A DNA stretch of 53,742 nt, from NCBI GenBank assembly GCA_947449135.1, contig CANFQO010000014.1:1-53742 (forward strand). The letters run 5' to 3'. Made by a program: the position numbers and the translations under genes. Shown here one piece after another: positions 43,661 through 52,079 of the stretch. The DNA is from Planctomycetaceae bacterium. Lineage in GTDB: Bacteria; Planctomycetota; Planctomycetia; Pirellulales; UBA1268. The first letter of the stretch is position 1. Each line of letters begins with the position of its first letter. The notes below the pieces were generated by a model. That model searched no databases. It was not told the origin of the DNA and worked only from the letters and a program-made list of their open reading frames with translations.

Positions 43661-46057
43661 ATGGTGCACAGCGTTGCCTTCCGGTATTGCCGCACGATAT
43701 GTGTGGCTGCAGCGTGTTGCCTGACCGCGTCGGTGGCGTTGTCGGAGACGGTGTCGTACACCCGCGACATCAAGGGCATCCTGTCCAACCGCTGTGTGCG
43801 ATGCCACGGCCCGGATGCCGGTTCCCGACAGGGTGGCGGCGATGGCGGCCTGCGGCTCGACACCTTCGCGGGAGCCACGGCCGATCTGGGTGACCATGCC
43901 GCGATCGTCCCGGGCAGGCCCAAAGAGAGCGAGATCATCGCCCGGATCACCTCCGACGATCCCGACTTCGTGATGCCGCCGCCCGACTCAGGTGAGCGAC
44001 TGCCGGAGAAGCAGGTCGAGCTCTTGAAACGCTGGATCACTGCCGGTGCGACCTACGAGCCGCACTGGGCGTATGTGACGCCGCAACGGCCGTCCCTTTC
44101 CACCGTGAAGAAGGCAGCCTGGCCAAAGAACGACATCGATCGGTTCATCCTGGCGCGGCTCGAGGCGGAGGGGCTCACGCCGCAGCCCGAGGCCGACCGG
44201 GCGACGCTGGCCCGCCGTCTCGCCCTCGATCTCACGGGCCTGCCGCTGAGCCCTGAGGAGGTCGACGCCTTCATCGCAGACCCGGCTCCCGATGCGGTGG
44301 AAAAACTCGTCGACCGGCTCCTCGCCCATGATGGCTTCGGCGAGCACATGGCGAGGCAGTGGCTCGATCTTGCCCGCTATGCTGACAGCGCCGGCTACGC
44401 CGACGATCCGCCGCGGACGATCTGGGGCTGGCGGGATTGGGTGGTCAGAGCGTTCGATGCCAACATGCCCTTCGACGAGTTCACCGTTCGCCAGATCGCC
44501 GGCGATCTCCTGCCGCAGGCGACACTCGACGACCGGATCGCCACCGGGTTTCACCGCAACACGCTGACCAATAGCGAGGGCGGCACGATCGACGAGGAGT
44601 TTCGTTCGGTGGCGATCGTCGACCGCGTGAACACTACGATGAGCACCTGGATGGGTACGACGATCGCGTGCTGCCAGTGCCACGACCACAAGTACGATCC
44701 TCTCGCGCAGCAGGAATACTTCGGCCTCTACGCGATCCTCAACAACACGGCCGATGCCGATCTCAGGGAAGAGACCCCGCTGGTCCAAATTCCCTGGGAG
44801 CCGGTCGATACGCGGCGAGCAAAGATGGAAAAGAAGATCGCCGAGATCGAGTCGCGGATTCCGCCGCCGGCGCAGGGGGCCATCGAGCCACCGGAGTTTC
44901 GGCCGGCCCGCGAGTTGGTCGCCGGCCTGCGGAAGAAGTTCGACGCCGAGAAGCCGATGACCGTGCCTGTGATGGAGGAACTCGCCGGCGACAAGCGGCG
45001 GGTCACGAAGCTCCAGCATCGTGGCAATTGGCAGGATCTCGGGCCCGAGGTGGCCGAGGGTGTGCCAGCTGTGTTCCCCAAGGCAGAAGTGCCAGAGGGG
45101 GGCCGGCTCGATCGGCTCGTGCTGGCGAAGTGGCTTGTCGATCCGCGGAATCCGCTCACCGCCCGCGTTGTCGCCAACCGGCTCTGGGAGCGGCTCTTTG
45201 GCATCGGCATCGTGTCGACGAGCGAGGAATTCGGCAGCCAAGGCGAACTGCCGAGCCATCCGGAATTGCTCGACTGGCTGGCCTGCGAACTGGTCGACCG
45301 CGGCTGGGATACGAAGGCACTGATTCGGCTCATGGTCACGAGCGCCGCCTACCGGCAGAGCTCACGGGCCACGCCCGAACTGATCGCCCGTGACCCGGAG
45401 AACCGGCTCTTGGCCTGCGGGCCGCGGGTGCGACTCTCGGCAGAGGTGATCCGCGATCAGGCCCTCGCCGCCGCGGGGCTTTTGTCGCGAAAGAAGGGTG
45501 GGCCGAGTGTGAATCCCCCGCAGCCCAACCTGGGGCTCAGTGCGGCGTTTGGCGGCGGTATCGACTGGCGGACGAGCGACGGGGAGGATCGTTACCGGCG
45601 TGCCCTCTACACGACCTGGCGGCGGAGCAATCCCTATCCGTCGATGGCCACGTTCGATGCGCCGAGCCGCGAGGTCTGCACGGTCCGCCGCCCACGCACG
45701 AACACGCCGCTGCAGGCGCTCGTGACGATGAACGATCCCGTCTACGTGGAGGCCGCGCAGGCTCTGGCGCGGCGGATGGTGCGGGAGGGAGGCCCGACGA
45801 ATGCAGAGCGGGCCGCACGGGGCTTTCGGCTCGTCCTTGCCCGGCAGCCCTCACCCGCGGAGATTGAGCGGATCGTCGCGCTGCACAGTGAAACGCGGGC
45901 CGGCTTCGGGAGCGATCCCGACGCGGCGCAGAAGCTGGCGACCGATCCGCTCGGCCCCGTGCCGAGCGACTTAATCGCCGAGATCGACGACCTCGCCGCC
46001 TGGACGGTCGTCGCGAACGTGATCCTGAACCTCGATGAAACTTTCATGTGTCCGTGA
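43661..46057 (+). CDS. PSCyt1/DUF1549/DUF1553 cytochrome-like secreted protein, pair 3
   Basis: 798 residues. The signal peptide (YCRTICVAAACCLTASVALS) precedes the heme motif CVRCHGPD near residue 46. DUF1549 has IDRFILARLEAEGLTPQPEA, LDLTGLPLSPEEVDAFIAD and CCQCHDHKYDPLAQQEY as a second CxxCH. DUF1553 has ARVVANRLWERLFGIGIV and SQGELPSHPELLDWLACELV. It is the most compact of the three paralogues. AGAGGA lies 8 bases before the ATG. The 3' end runs 14 bases before the DUF1501 ATG of pair 3, so the two are one operon. Confidence 0.92.
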   Translation: MVHSVAFRYCRTICVAAACCLTASVALSETVSYTRDIKGILSNRCVRCHGPDAGSRQGGGDGGLRLDTFAGATADLGDHAAIVPGRPKESEIIARITSDDPDFVMPPPDSGERLPEKQVELLKRWITAGATYEPHWAYVTPQRPSLSTVKKAAWPKNDIDRFILARLEAEGLTPQPEADRATLARRLALDLTGLPLSPEEVDAFIADPAPDAVEKLVDRLLAHDGFGEHMARQWLDLARYADSAGYADDPPRTIWGWRDWVVRAFDANMPFDEFTVRQIAGDLLPQATLDDRIATGFHRNTLTNSEGGTIDEEFRSVAIVDRVNTTMSTWMGTTIACCQCHDHKYDPLAQQEYFGLYAILNNTADADLREETPLVQIPWEPVDTRRAKMEKKIAEIESRIPPPAQGAIEPPEFRPARELVAGLRKKFDAEKPMTVPVMEELAGDKRRVTKLQHRGNWQDLGPEVAEGVPAVFPKAEVPEGGRLDRLVLAKWLVDPRNPLTARVVANRLWERLFGIGIVSTSEEFGSQGELPSHPELLDWLACELVDRGWDTKALIRLMVTSAAYRQSSRATPELIARDPENRLLACGPRVRLSAEVIRDQALAAAGLLSRKKGGPSVNPPQPNLGLSAAFGGGIDWRTSDGEDRYRRALYTTWRRSNPYPSMATFDAPSREVCTVRRPRTNTPLQALVTMNDPVYVEAAQALARRMVREGGPTNAERAARGFRLVLARQPSPAEIERIVALHSETRAGFGSDPDAAQKLATDPLGPVPSDLIAEIDDLAAWTVVANVILNLDETFMCP

Positions 46058-46071
46058 CGGGAGAGTGTCCC

Positions 46072-47547
46072 ATGGATCCGATCTTCGAACACAGGCTGCT
46101 GGCCACGCGGCGACATCTGCTCGGTAGCATGGCCGGAGGCATTGGCGCGGCGGCACTTGGCGAGCTGCTCGGTGGCAACGCCGCGGCCGCGGCGACCGCA
46201 TCAGACGGGACGCTGCCGGGCCTCGTCCTTGATCCAATGGCGTCGAAGACGCCGCCACTACCGGCCAAGGCGAAGCGGGTGATCGTGATTCATTTGACCG
46301 GCTCGCCGCCGCACCTCGACCTCTACGACCACAAGCCCGAGCTCGTGAAGCACAGCGGCGAGGAATGCCCTGCCGAGACGATTGCCGGCAAGACGTTCGC
46401 CTTCACCAGCGGCACTCCCAAGCTGCTCGGCACGCCACGGAAGTGGGTGCGATGTGGCAAGAGCGGCATGGAGCTGTCGGATGCCATCCCAAACCTACAC
46501 CGCGTGGCCGACAAGCTCTGCGTCGTGAACAGCATGTTCACCGACCAGTTCAATCATGCGCCGGCGGAGTTGATGCTCTACACCGGGAGCCCCCGTGCGG
46601 GCCGCCCGAGTCTGGGCAGCTGGGCGACGTATGGATTGGGGAGCGAGAATGCCAACCTGCCGGGGTTTGTGGTGCTGATCTCGTCGGGCGTGCAGCCCAA
46701 CGGCGGCACGAGCAGTTTTGGGTCGGGCTTTCTGCCGAGCGTCTATCAAGGGGTGCAGTGCCGCTCGAAGGGCGACCCGGTGCTCTACGTGTCGAATCCG
46801 CCGGGCATGGATCGGGCGCTACGGCGCAAGAGCCTCGATGCGTTGAAAGATCTCAACGAACTGCAGGCCAGGGAACTCGGCAATCCCGAAACGGTCACCC
46901 GGATCGCGCAGTATGAACTCGCCTTCCGTATGCAGGCCAGCGTGCCCGACGTGATGGATATCTCTCGTGAACCGCAGCAGGTGCTCGACGCCTACGGCGC
47001 CACGCCGGGAAGCCCGAGCCTGGCCAACAATTGTCTGCTCGCGCGTCGGCTCGTCGAAGAGGGGGTGCGGTTCGTGCACCTCTTCGACTGGGGCTGGGAT
47101 TTTCACGGCACGAATCCCGCGGAAGATATCCGCGACGGGCTGACGAAGAAGGCCGCCACGGTCGACCGGCCGGCGGCGGCACTGATCGAGGATTTGGAAC
47201 AACGCGGTCTGCTTGAAGACACGCTCATACTCTGCACGGGCGAGTTTGGCAGGACACCGTTCCGCGAGGGTCGCACGGCCGAAGGCGGCATCCTCGGCCG
47301 GGATCACTTTCCGGACTGTTATTCCGTGTGGATGGCTGGTGGGGGCGTGAAGGGAGGGCTGACCTATGGTGCGAGCGACGACCTCGGCTTCAAGGTGGCC
47401 CGTGATCCGGTGCACGTCCACGATCTGCAGGCAACGATCCTGCACCTGCTCGGATTCGATCACACGAAGCTGACCTACCGCTTCCAGGGCCGCGACTTCA
47501 GGCTCACCGACGTGCATGGGCAGGTCGTGAAGGGGATCCTCACCTGA
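46072..47547 (+). CDS. DUF1501 family protein (Tat-exported), pair 3
   Basis: This 491-residue DUF1501 protein has a twin-arginine leader (ATRRHLLGSMAGGIGAAAL). Landmarks are AKAKRVIVIHLTGSPPHLDL, HAPAELMLYTGSPRAGRPSL, EGVRFVHLFDWGWDFHGTN, CTGEFGRTPFREG, GRDHFPDCYSVWMAGGGVK, and the ending DVHGQVVKGILT. A tail similar to that ending appears again 90 bases after this stop. The ATG at 46072 with GGGAGAG just upstream is preferred over 46048, which would overlap the previous gene. Export is likely; function is unknown. Confidence 0.92.
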   Translation: MDPIFEHRLLATRRHLLGSMAGGIGAAALGELLGGNAAAAATASDGTLPGLVLDPMASKTPPLPAKAKRVIVIHLTGSPPHLDLYDHKPELVKHSGEECPAETIAGKTFAFTSGTPKLLGTPRKWVRCGKSGMELSDAIPNLHRVADKLCVVNSMFTDQFNHAPAELMLYTGSPRAGRPSLGSWATYGLGSENANLPGFVVLISSGVQPNGGTSSFGSGFLPSVYQGVQCRSKGDPVLYVSNPPGMDRALRRKSLDALKDLNELQARELGNPETVTRIAQYELAFRMQASVPDVMDISREPQQVLDAYGATPGSPSLANNCLLARRLVEEGVRFVHLFDWGWDFHGTNPAEDIRDGLTKKAATVDRPAAALIEDLEQRGLLEDTLILCTGEFGRTPFREGRTAEGGILGRDHFPDCYSVWMAGGGVKGGLTYGASDDLGFKVARDPVHVHDLQATILHLLGFDHTKLTYRFQGRDFRLTDVHGQVVKGILT

Positions 47548-47550
47548 TGG

Positions 47551-47695
47551 CCGGGCCAGGATGCCCGGTGTCGCACTAGCGACCTGCGGTCGCCAAGCAA
47601 AAGGCGGCAGTATGCCGCGGTTTTGCGTGTAGACAGCCGTGCACGGCAACGTGGTCAAGGGCATCCTTGCCTGATTGCCGGGCGAGACGCCCGGC
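47551..47695 (+). terminator. Tandem hairpin array after pair 3
   Basis: Four inverted repeats follow the stop codon: CCGGG/CCCGG (47551-47568), GCGACC/GGTCGC (47579-47593), a 13-bp stem with one bulge and loop GTA (47597-47626), and GCCGGGC/GCCCGGC with loop GAGAC (47677-47695). The set resembles the ppdK array at 18724-18821. The DUF1501 remnant lies inside it. Confidence 0.6.
47633..47674 (+). pseudogene. Vestigial C-terminus of a second DUF1501 gene
   Basis: The frame reads TAVHGNVVKGILA followed by TGA, closely matching the ending DVHGQVVKGILT of the intact DUF1501 gene that stops at 47547. Aligned over 44 bases through the stop and the following hairpin start, 34 bases agree, and most differences are at third codon positions. 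An in-frame stop lies just upstream, so only the tail remains. It looks like the residue of a deleted or duplicated paralogue. Confidence 0.6.
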
Positions 47696-47708
47696 GCAGG
47701 GCATTCGC

Positions 47709-48497
47709 TCACCATGGGATCCGTCCGTACGTCCTCGCCAGCCGTTCGTACTCCTGCGTGCTGGTGGCGTGGGCGGTCGGATCGAGACCGATGGCCGCCA
47801 TGCCGGAGCCGCCATGGATCAGCCGGCGCACGTTGGGAACAGGGTTTCCATGCCGAAGCAGCGTTGAATGGGGGCCGCCGTGTGTCAGCACGTTCTTCAG
47901 CCACGGCCGCATGACCATCCAACGGGTATCGACGGGAGCCGTGGCCTCGACCAGATGGCCCCGGCGAAATCCCAGTGACCCCAGCCTCCCTAACCATTCG
48001 TTGTCGAGATGGTATCGATACGAGTTATCGAAGGGGCCGACCGAGTGCCAGACCTCTCTTCGCATCACCCAGCCGGACGGCGTCGGAAAGTCAAAGATCG
48101 ACGCGATCTGGCCGGACTCGTCGACCTGGAGTTGGGTGGTGGAGACAAAATCCAGCGACTGCGTTCGCAGCGCCCCGAGGCTGTTGGCGAGATGATCCGG
48201 CAGCCATTGGTCGTCGTCCTCGAGGATGGCCAGGAAGTCGTGGTTGAACGCCGCAGTTGCGGCGTTCAACGCCGCGGCCTGCGATGGGGATGCCGCCCGC
48301 GAAAACGTCGCGTTGGGAGGCAGTGAGAGATCGTTGGGGAGGTCCGCGCCCGGATCGACACCGATGGCGATCTCGATGCGGACCGTCGTGTCGGCGGAAT
48401 TCTTCTGGGCGGCGATCGAGTCGAGCGACTCGGAGAGAAAGAGCCGGCCGGATGCGTTTCGCCTGAGCCGCGATGGCACCACGATGAGCAGGTTCAT
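47709..48497 (-). CDS. Glycosyltransferase family 2-like protein
   Basis: This 262-residue protein begins MNLLIVVPSRLRRNASGRL and has the GT-A pattern: a parallel sheet start, AALNAATAAFNHDFLAILED near residue 90, and the acidic EDDD at about residue 106 acting as DxD. The later WVMRREVWHSVGPFD near residue 150 matches the GT2 acceptor-side pattern. It probably transfers a sugar from a nucleotide sugar; donor and acceptor are unknown. The ATG at 48497 overlaps the stop of the upstream OGT-like gene by 4 bases, so the two are translationally coupled. Confidence 0.78.
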   Translation of the reverse strand: MNLLIVVPSRLRRNASGRLFLSESLDSIAAQKNSADTTVRIEIAIGVDPGADLPNDLSLPPNATFSRAASPSQAAALNAATAAFNHDFLAILEDDDQWLPDHLANSLGALRTQSLDFVSTTQLQVDESGQIASIFDFPTPSGWVMRREVWHSVGPFDNSYRYHLDNEWLGRLGSLGFRRGHLVEATAPVDTRWMVMRPWLKNVLTHGGPHSTLLRHGNPVPNVRRLIHGGSGMAAIGLDPTAHATSTQEYERLARTYGRIPW

Positions 48498-50356
48498 GCC
48501 GATGCCCACTCACGCCAGACGTCGCGGAGCACGTGCTGGAAGCTGCCCGCGAACCGCTCTCCGTCGCAGAGCGGTGACGAGGCCATCCGGTCGCGCAGCC
48601 CGGCCCGTAGAGATGCCAGTGCGGGCAGGTCTCCGGCCAGGGATTCGGCCAGGGCGACATAGTGGTCAGGATCGCGGGCGATCGTCCCGGTGAGTCCGAT
48701 CGTCGACAGATGGGTCAGCGAATGACGGCCGGCGAACGTCTCACCCGGGCAGGTGATCACCGGTACGCCCATCCACACCGCCTCCAGCGTCGTCAGGCCG
48801 CCGTTGTACGGAAACGGATCGAGAGCGATATCGACCTCGTTGTAGAGCGCGAGCAGTTGCGAGTGGGGCAACTTGCCCTGCAACGACACCCGGTCGGGAT
48901 CGATCCCGTGGCCCGCGAACAGGGTCTTCAGGTGAGCTGCCAGATCGGGATCGTCCAGCCCCTGGTAGCGGAGGAGCAGCCGTGATTTCGGCACCCGGTC
49001 GAGAATCCGGGCCCAGACTGCCACGACCTCTGCGTTCAGTTTCACCGGATTATTGAAGCTGCCGAACGTCACATGCCGCCGCGACAGGGCAGGCAGCGGC
49101 GCCACGGCGGGCGCATAGCCAGGCGGCTCATAGCAGACATAGGCGTCCGGCATCCGCAGCACCCGCTCGTGGTAATGCGGCTCAGCATCCGGCGGGATCT
49201 CGTGTCGATCGGCGAGGATGTAGTCGATCGCGTCGAGTCCGGTGGTGCCCGGATAGCCAGCCCAGCTGACCTGGATCGGTGCCGGTTTGCGGGCGAAAAC
49301 AAGCAACCGGTTGCCCTGGGTGTGACCCGCCAGGTCGAACAGGATGTCGATCTCATCCTCGCGGATCTGTGCGTCGAGCCGCTCGTCACTCAATCCCAAG
49401 ACGTCCCGCCAGAGGGAGGTGGAACTGCGAATACGGGTCGTCAGGTCATCGACGAGGTTGGAATTGCTGTAGCAGACGATCTCAAGTTGATCCGGATCGA
49501 GGTGCTCCAGAAGGCCGACCACAAAAAAACCCACGGGATGGACATGCAGGTCCGGCGACAGAAATCCGACCTTGAGTCGGCGTTTGGGGTCACGATCGTT
49601 GTCATGCTGCTTCCAGGTCTCGCGGAGTGGCACGCCGAAAGCACGGTCGAATTCCGCATGGGCTGCGGCGAGTTCGTCAGGCGTGATTCCCTCGCGGTAG
49701 TGCATCAGGAGGAGCACATTTCCCAGGTTGTTGTAGGACTTCGGCATGAGCCCGCGGGCGCTCTTGAAGCATGCGATCGCCTCCTCCAGTTGGCCCAGCC
49801 GCTGCCGCGCGTTGCCGAGGTTGACATAGGCCTCCCAGAAGTCGCTGCTCAAGTGCAGGGCTCGCTCGTAGCAATCGATGGCTTCGGCATTCCTCCCCAG
49901 GGCGTATAAGGCCGTGCCCAGGTTGTTGTGGGCCGCGGCGTAGTCCGGTTTGAGGGCCACCGCCCGTTGAAATACCGAGATCGCGTCGGTCGGTCGGCGC
50001 TGCCCGAGGAGCGCAAGCCCCAGATTGTTGTGGGCCTCTGGATAGTCCATGTCGAGCATGGCCGCCTGCTGGAAGCAGGCCACCGCCTCGGACAGATTGC
50101 CGAGCGCCTGGTACACCGCTCCCAGGCTGTTGTGGATCTTCGGCTGGGTACCGTCGACGGCCAGCGCCTGGCGGATCAAACGCATGGCCTCGGTGTGGCG
50201 GCCAAGCTGGTGGGCTGCCACGCCGAGCAGGTGCAGCGCGTTGTGGTCCTGGGGGGCGACCTGCAGGATCTGATGATAGAGGTGTTCCGCCTCGTCCAGA
50301 CGGCCCGACTGATGGTGGTCGATCGCAATGTCGAGCAAGTCGGCAGGTGGCACCAT
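48494..50356 (-). CDS. TPR plus SPINDLY/OGT-like glycosyltransferase
   Basis: This 620-residue protein has about six TPR units in residues 10-230 (for example AHNNLGLALLGQRRPTDAI, YVNLGNARQRLGQLEEAI) and a C-terminal GT41 domain in about 270-610. Markers are VGFLSPDLHVHPVGFFVVG, LFDLAGHTQGNRL, QVSWAGYPGTTGLDAIDYIL, VTFGSFNNPVKLN and LDPFPYNGGLTTLEAVWMG. Family members add GlcNAc or other sugars to protein Ser/Thr. Here the target is unknown; coupling with the GT2 gene suggests a two-step glycan. GGGAG precedes the ATG at 50356. A longer frame to 50707 overlaps the divergent photolyase region and is rejected. Confidence 0.9.
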   Translation of the reverse strand: MVPPADLLDIAIDHHQSGRLDEAEHLYHQILQVAPQDHNALHLLGVAAHQLGRHTEAMRLIRQALAVDGTQPKIHNSLGAVYQALGNLSEAVACFQQAAMLDMDYPEAHNNLGLALLGQRRPTDAISVFQRAVALKPDYAAAHNNLGTALYALGRNAEAIDCYERALHLSSDFWEAYVNLGNARQRLGQLEEAIACFKSARGLMPKSYNNLGNVLLLMHYREGITPDELAAAHAEFDRAFGVPLRETWKQHDNDRDPKRRLKVGFLSPDLHVHPVGFFVVGLLEHLDPDQLEIVCYSNSNLVDDLTTRIRSSTSLWRDVLGLSDERLDAQIREDEIDILFDLAGHTQGNRLLVFARKPAPIQVSWAGYPGTTGLDAIDYILADRHEIPPDAEPHYHERVLRMPDAYVCYEPPGYAPAVAPLPALSRRHVTFGSFNNPVKLNAEVVAVWARILDRVPKSRLLLRYQGLDDPDLAAHLKTLFAGHGIDPDRVSLQGKLPHSQLLALYNEVDIALDPFPYNGGLTTLEAVWMGVPVITCPGETFAGRHSLTHLSTIGLTGTIARDPDHYVALAESLAGDLPALASLRAGLRDRMASSPLCDGERFAGSFQHVLRDVWREWASA

Positions 50357-50533
50357 GAAACGGCTCCCAAGTTCTCTCCCCGCAGCGGCTCTCGGCGGGC
50401 CTGTGCGAAGTGCGGTTGAGTGCGGCGGCCTCGGTGAGACTGTGTGTGGCGGACCGCCTCTCGCCTGAGCATTGCTAGGAGGCAGTCGCGCCGAGTCCAG
50501 AAGAGTGCCGAATCCCGTCGTAGGGCGGCATCT

Positions 50534-50568
50534 CCCCCCCGGACACATCGTCGGGCCCGAGGGGGGGG
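50534..50568. other. Inverted C7/G8 homopolymer tracts
   Basis: A run of seven C (50534-50540) faces a run of eight G (50561-50568) across about 20 bases. The tracts could form a GC-only stem or a G-quadruplex on one strand, and they are prone to slippage. They lie in the 337-base divergent gap (50357-50693) between the OGT-like and photolyase genes, which holds no further gene. Confidence 0.45.
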
Positions 50569-50615
50569 CGACGGCCCGCCGGCGTTGGCACTTCAGGAAA
50601 ATGGGTACCATCACG

Positions 50616-50630
50616 ACCCGCGTCGCGGGT
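50616..50630. promoter_or_regulatory. Operator-like palindrome upstream of the photolyase gene
   Basis: ACCCGCG-T-CGCGGGT is a perfect 7-1-7 palindrome. A related CCGCGGGT half follows at 50632-50640. It is 64 bases before the photolyase ATG and in a divergent promoter region, a suitable place for a repressor of a light- or damage-induced gene. The regulator is not identified. Confidence 0.4.
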
Positions 50631-50693
50631 TTCCGCGGGTTTCCTGGATAAGACGCAACGCCGCAGTTCATGCCCCGATTCTCGAGGATAGCG

Positions 50694-52079
50694 ATGGCCC
50701 CCGTCACGATCGTCTGGTTCCGTCAGGATCTTCGGCTCGAGGACAATCCGGCCTTGGCGGCCGCGGCTGCCAGAGGATCGGTTGTGCCGGTATTCATCTG
50801 GGCACCCGAGGAGGAGACGCCGTGGGAGCCGGGTGCGGCATCGAGGTGGTGGCTGCATCATTCGCTCGAGAAACTTGCCGCCACGCTCGAGAAGATGGGC
50901 ACGCCACTGGTGATCCGTCGCGGGCCATCGCTGGAAGCATTGCGTGGGCTGGCGACCGAGTTTTCCGCGACGCATGTCGTATGGAACAGGCGGTATGAGC
51001 CGGCCGTGATCCGACGCGACACGGCGATCAAAAAGGCCCTCACAGACGACGGCCTGGTGGCCGAGAGCTTCAATGGCAGCCTGCTCTTCGAGCCGATGCA
51101 TGTCGCCACGAAGGAGGGAAAGCCCTATCAGGTGTTCACGCCGTTCTGGCGGTCGCTGTTGGCCCGCGAGGAGCCGGCCGAGCCCTTGGCGGCACCCCGC
51201 AAACTCCGGGCCGCTGTGGCGACCGGGAAGACGAGCGGAAAACCGCTCTCCATCGACTCGCTCGGCCTGCTCCCTTCGATCGACTGGGCTGGCACCATGC
51301 GAACGACCTGGACACCCGGTGAGGAGGGAAGCCGCCACAGTCTCAAGGCATTCCTCGCCCGCGGCATCGCCTCCTACGGTACGGAACGAGATCGGCCGGA
51401 TCACGTGGGCACCAGCAGCCTGAGCCCCCACCTCCACTTCGGTGAGATCTCGCCGCGGCGGGTCTGGCATGCCGTCCGCGAGTCCCTCGGAGGCACCGCT
51501 GCGGCGAGGATCACCGGCAGTCCGGAGGTGTTCCTGCGGGAACTCGGCTGGCGGGAGTTTGCCAACCACCTGCTCTATCACTTTCCGCACACGACAGATG
51601 CTCCGCTCCGGGCCGACTACGCCCGGTTTCCCTGGGCGAACGACCCCATCGGCCTCCGCGCTTGGCAGCGGGGGCGGACCGGCTACCCGATCGTCGATGC
51701 CGGTATGCGACAGCTCTGGGCCACCGGCTGGATGCACAACCGGGTGCGGATGATCGTGGCGAGCTTCCTCGTCAAGGATCTGCGGGTGAGCTGGCTGGAA
51801 GGGGCAAGGTGGTTCTGGGATACGCTCGTCGACGCGGATCTGGCCGCCAACACGCTGGGCTGGCAGTGGGCCGCCGGCTGCGGCGCCGACGCGGCCCCCT
51901 ACTTTCGGATCTTCAATCCGACGAGCCAGGCGGAGAAATTCGATCCCGATCAGTCCTACGTGCGGCAGTGGGCCGGGCTCGGCCGCGACTACCCGGAGCC
52001 GATCGTGGACCACGCCGAGGCACGGAAGCTGGCGCTCGAGGCGCTGAAGGTCGTTTCAGCCGGTAAGAAAGAGAACTAG
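50694..52079 (+). CDS. phrB: Deoxyribodipyrimidine photolyase (class I CPD type)
   Basis: This 461-residue flavoprotein repairs cyclobutane pyrimidine dimers with light. The N-terminal antenna domain starts VTIVWFRQDLRLEDNPAL. The FAD domain has TSSLSPHLHFGEISPRRVWH near residue 240, FLRELGWREFANHLLYHFP, GRTGYPIVDAGMRQLWATGW and MHNRVRMIVASFLVKDL, ending DLAANTLGWQWAAGCGADAA and FRIFNPTSQAEKFDPDQSYV, the family signature. The length is typical. The ATG at 50694 has GAGGA 7 bases upstream, favoured over 50670. Its end overlaps the convergent lipoprotein gene by 4 bases. Confidence 0.95.
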   Translation: MAPVTIVWFRQDLRLEDNPALAAAAARGSVVPVFIWAPEEETPWEPGAASRWWLHHSLEKLAATLEKMGTPLVIRRGPSLEALRGLATEFSATHVVWNRRYEPAVIRRDTAIKKALTDDGLVAESFNGSLLFEPMHVATKEGKPYQVFTPFWRSLLAREEPAEPLAAPRKLRAAVATGKTSGKPLSIDSLGLLPSIDWAGTMRTTWTPGEEGSRHSLKAFLARGIASYGTERDRPDHVGTSSLSPHLHFGEISPRRVWHAVRESLGGTAAARITGSPEVFLRELGWREFANHLLYHFPHTTDAPLRADYARFPWANDPIGLRAWQRGRTGYPIVDAGMRQLWATGWMHNRVRMIVASFLVKDLRVSWLEGARWFWDTLVDADLAANTLGWQWAAGCGADAAPYFRIFNPTSQAEKFDPDQSYVRQWAGLGRDYPEPIVDHAEARKLALEALKVVSAGKKEN

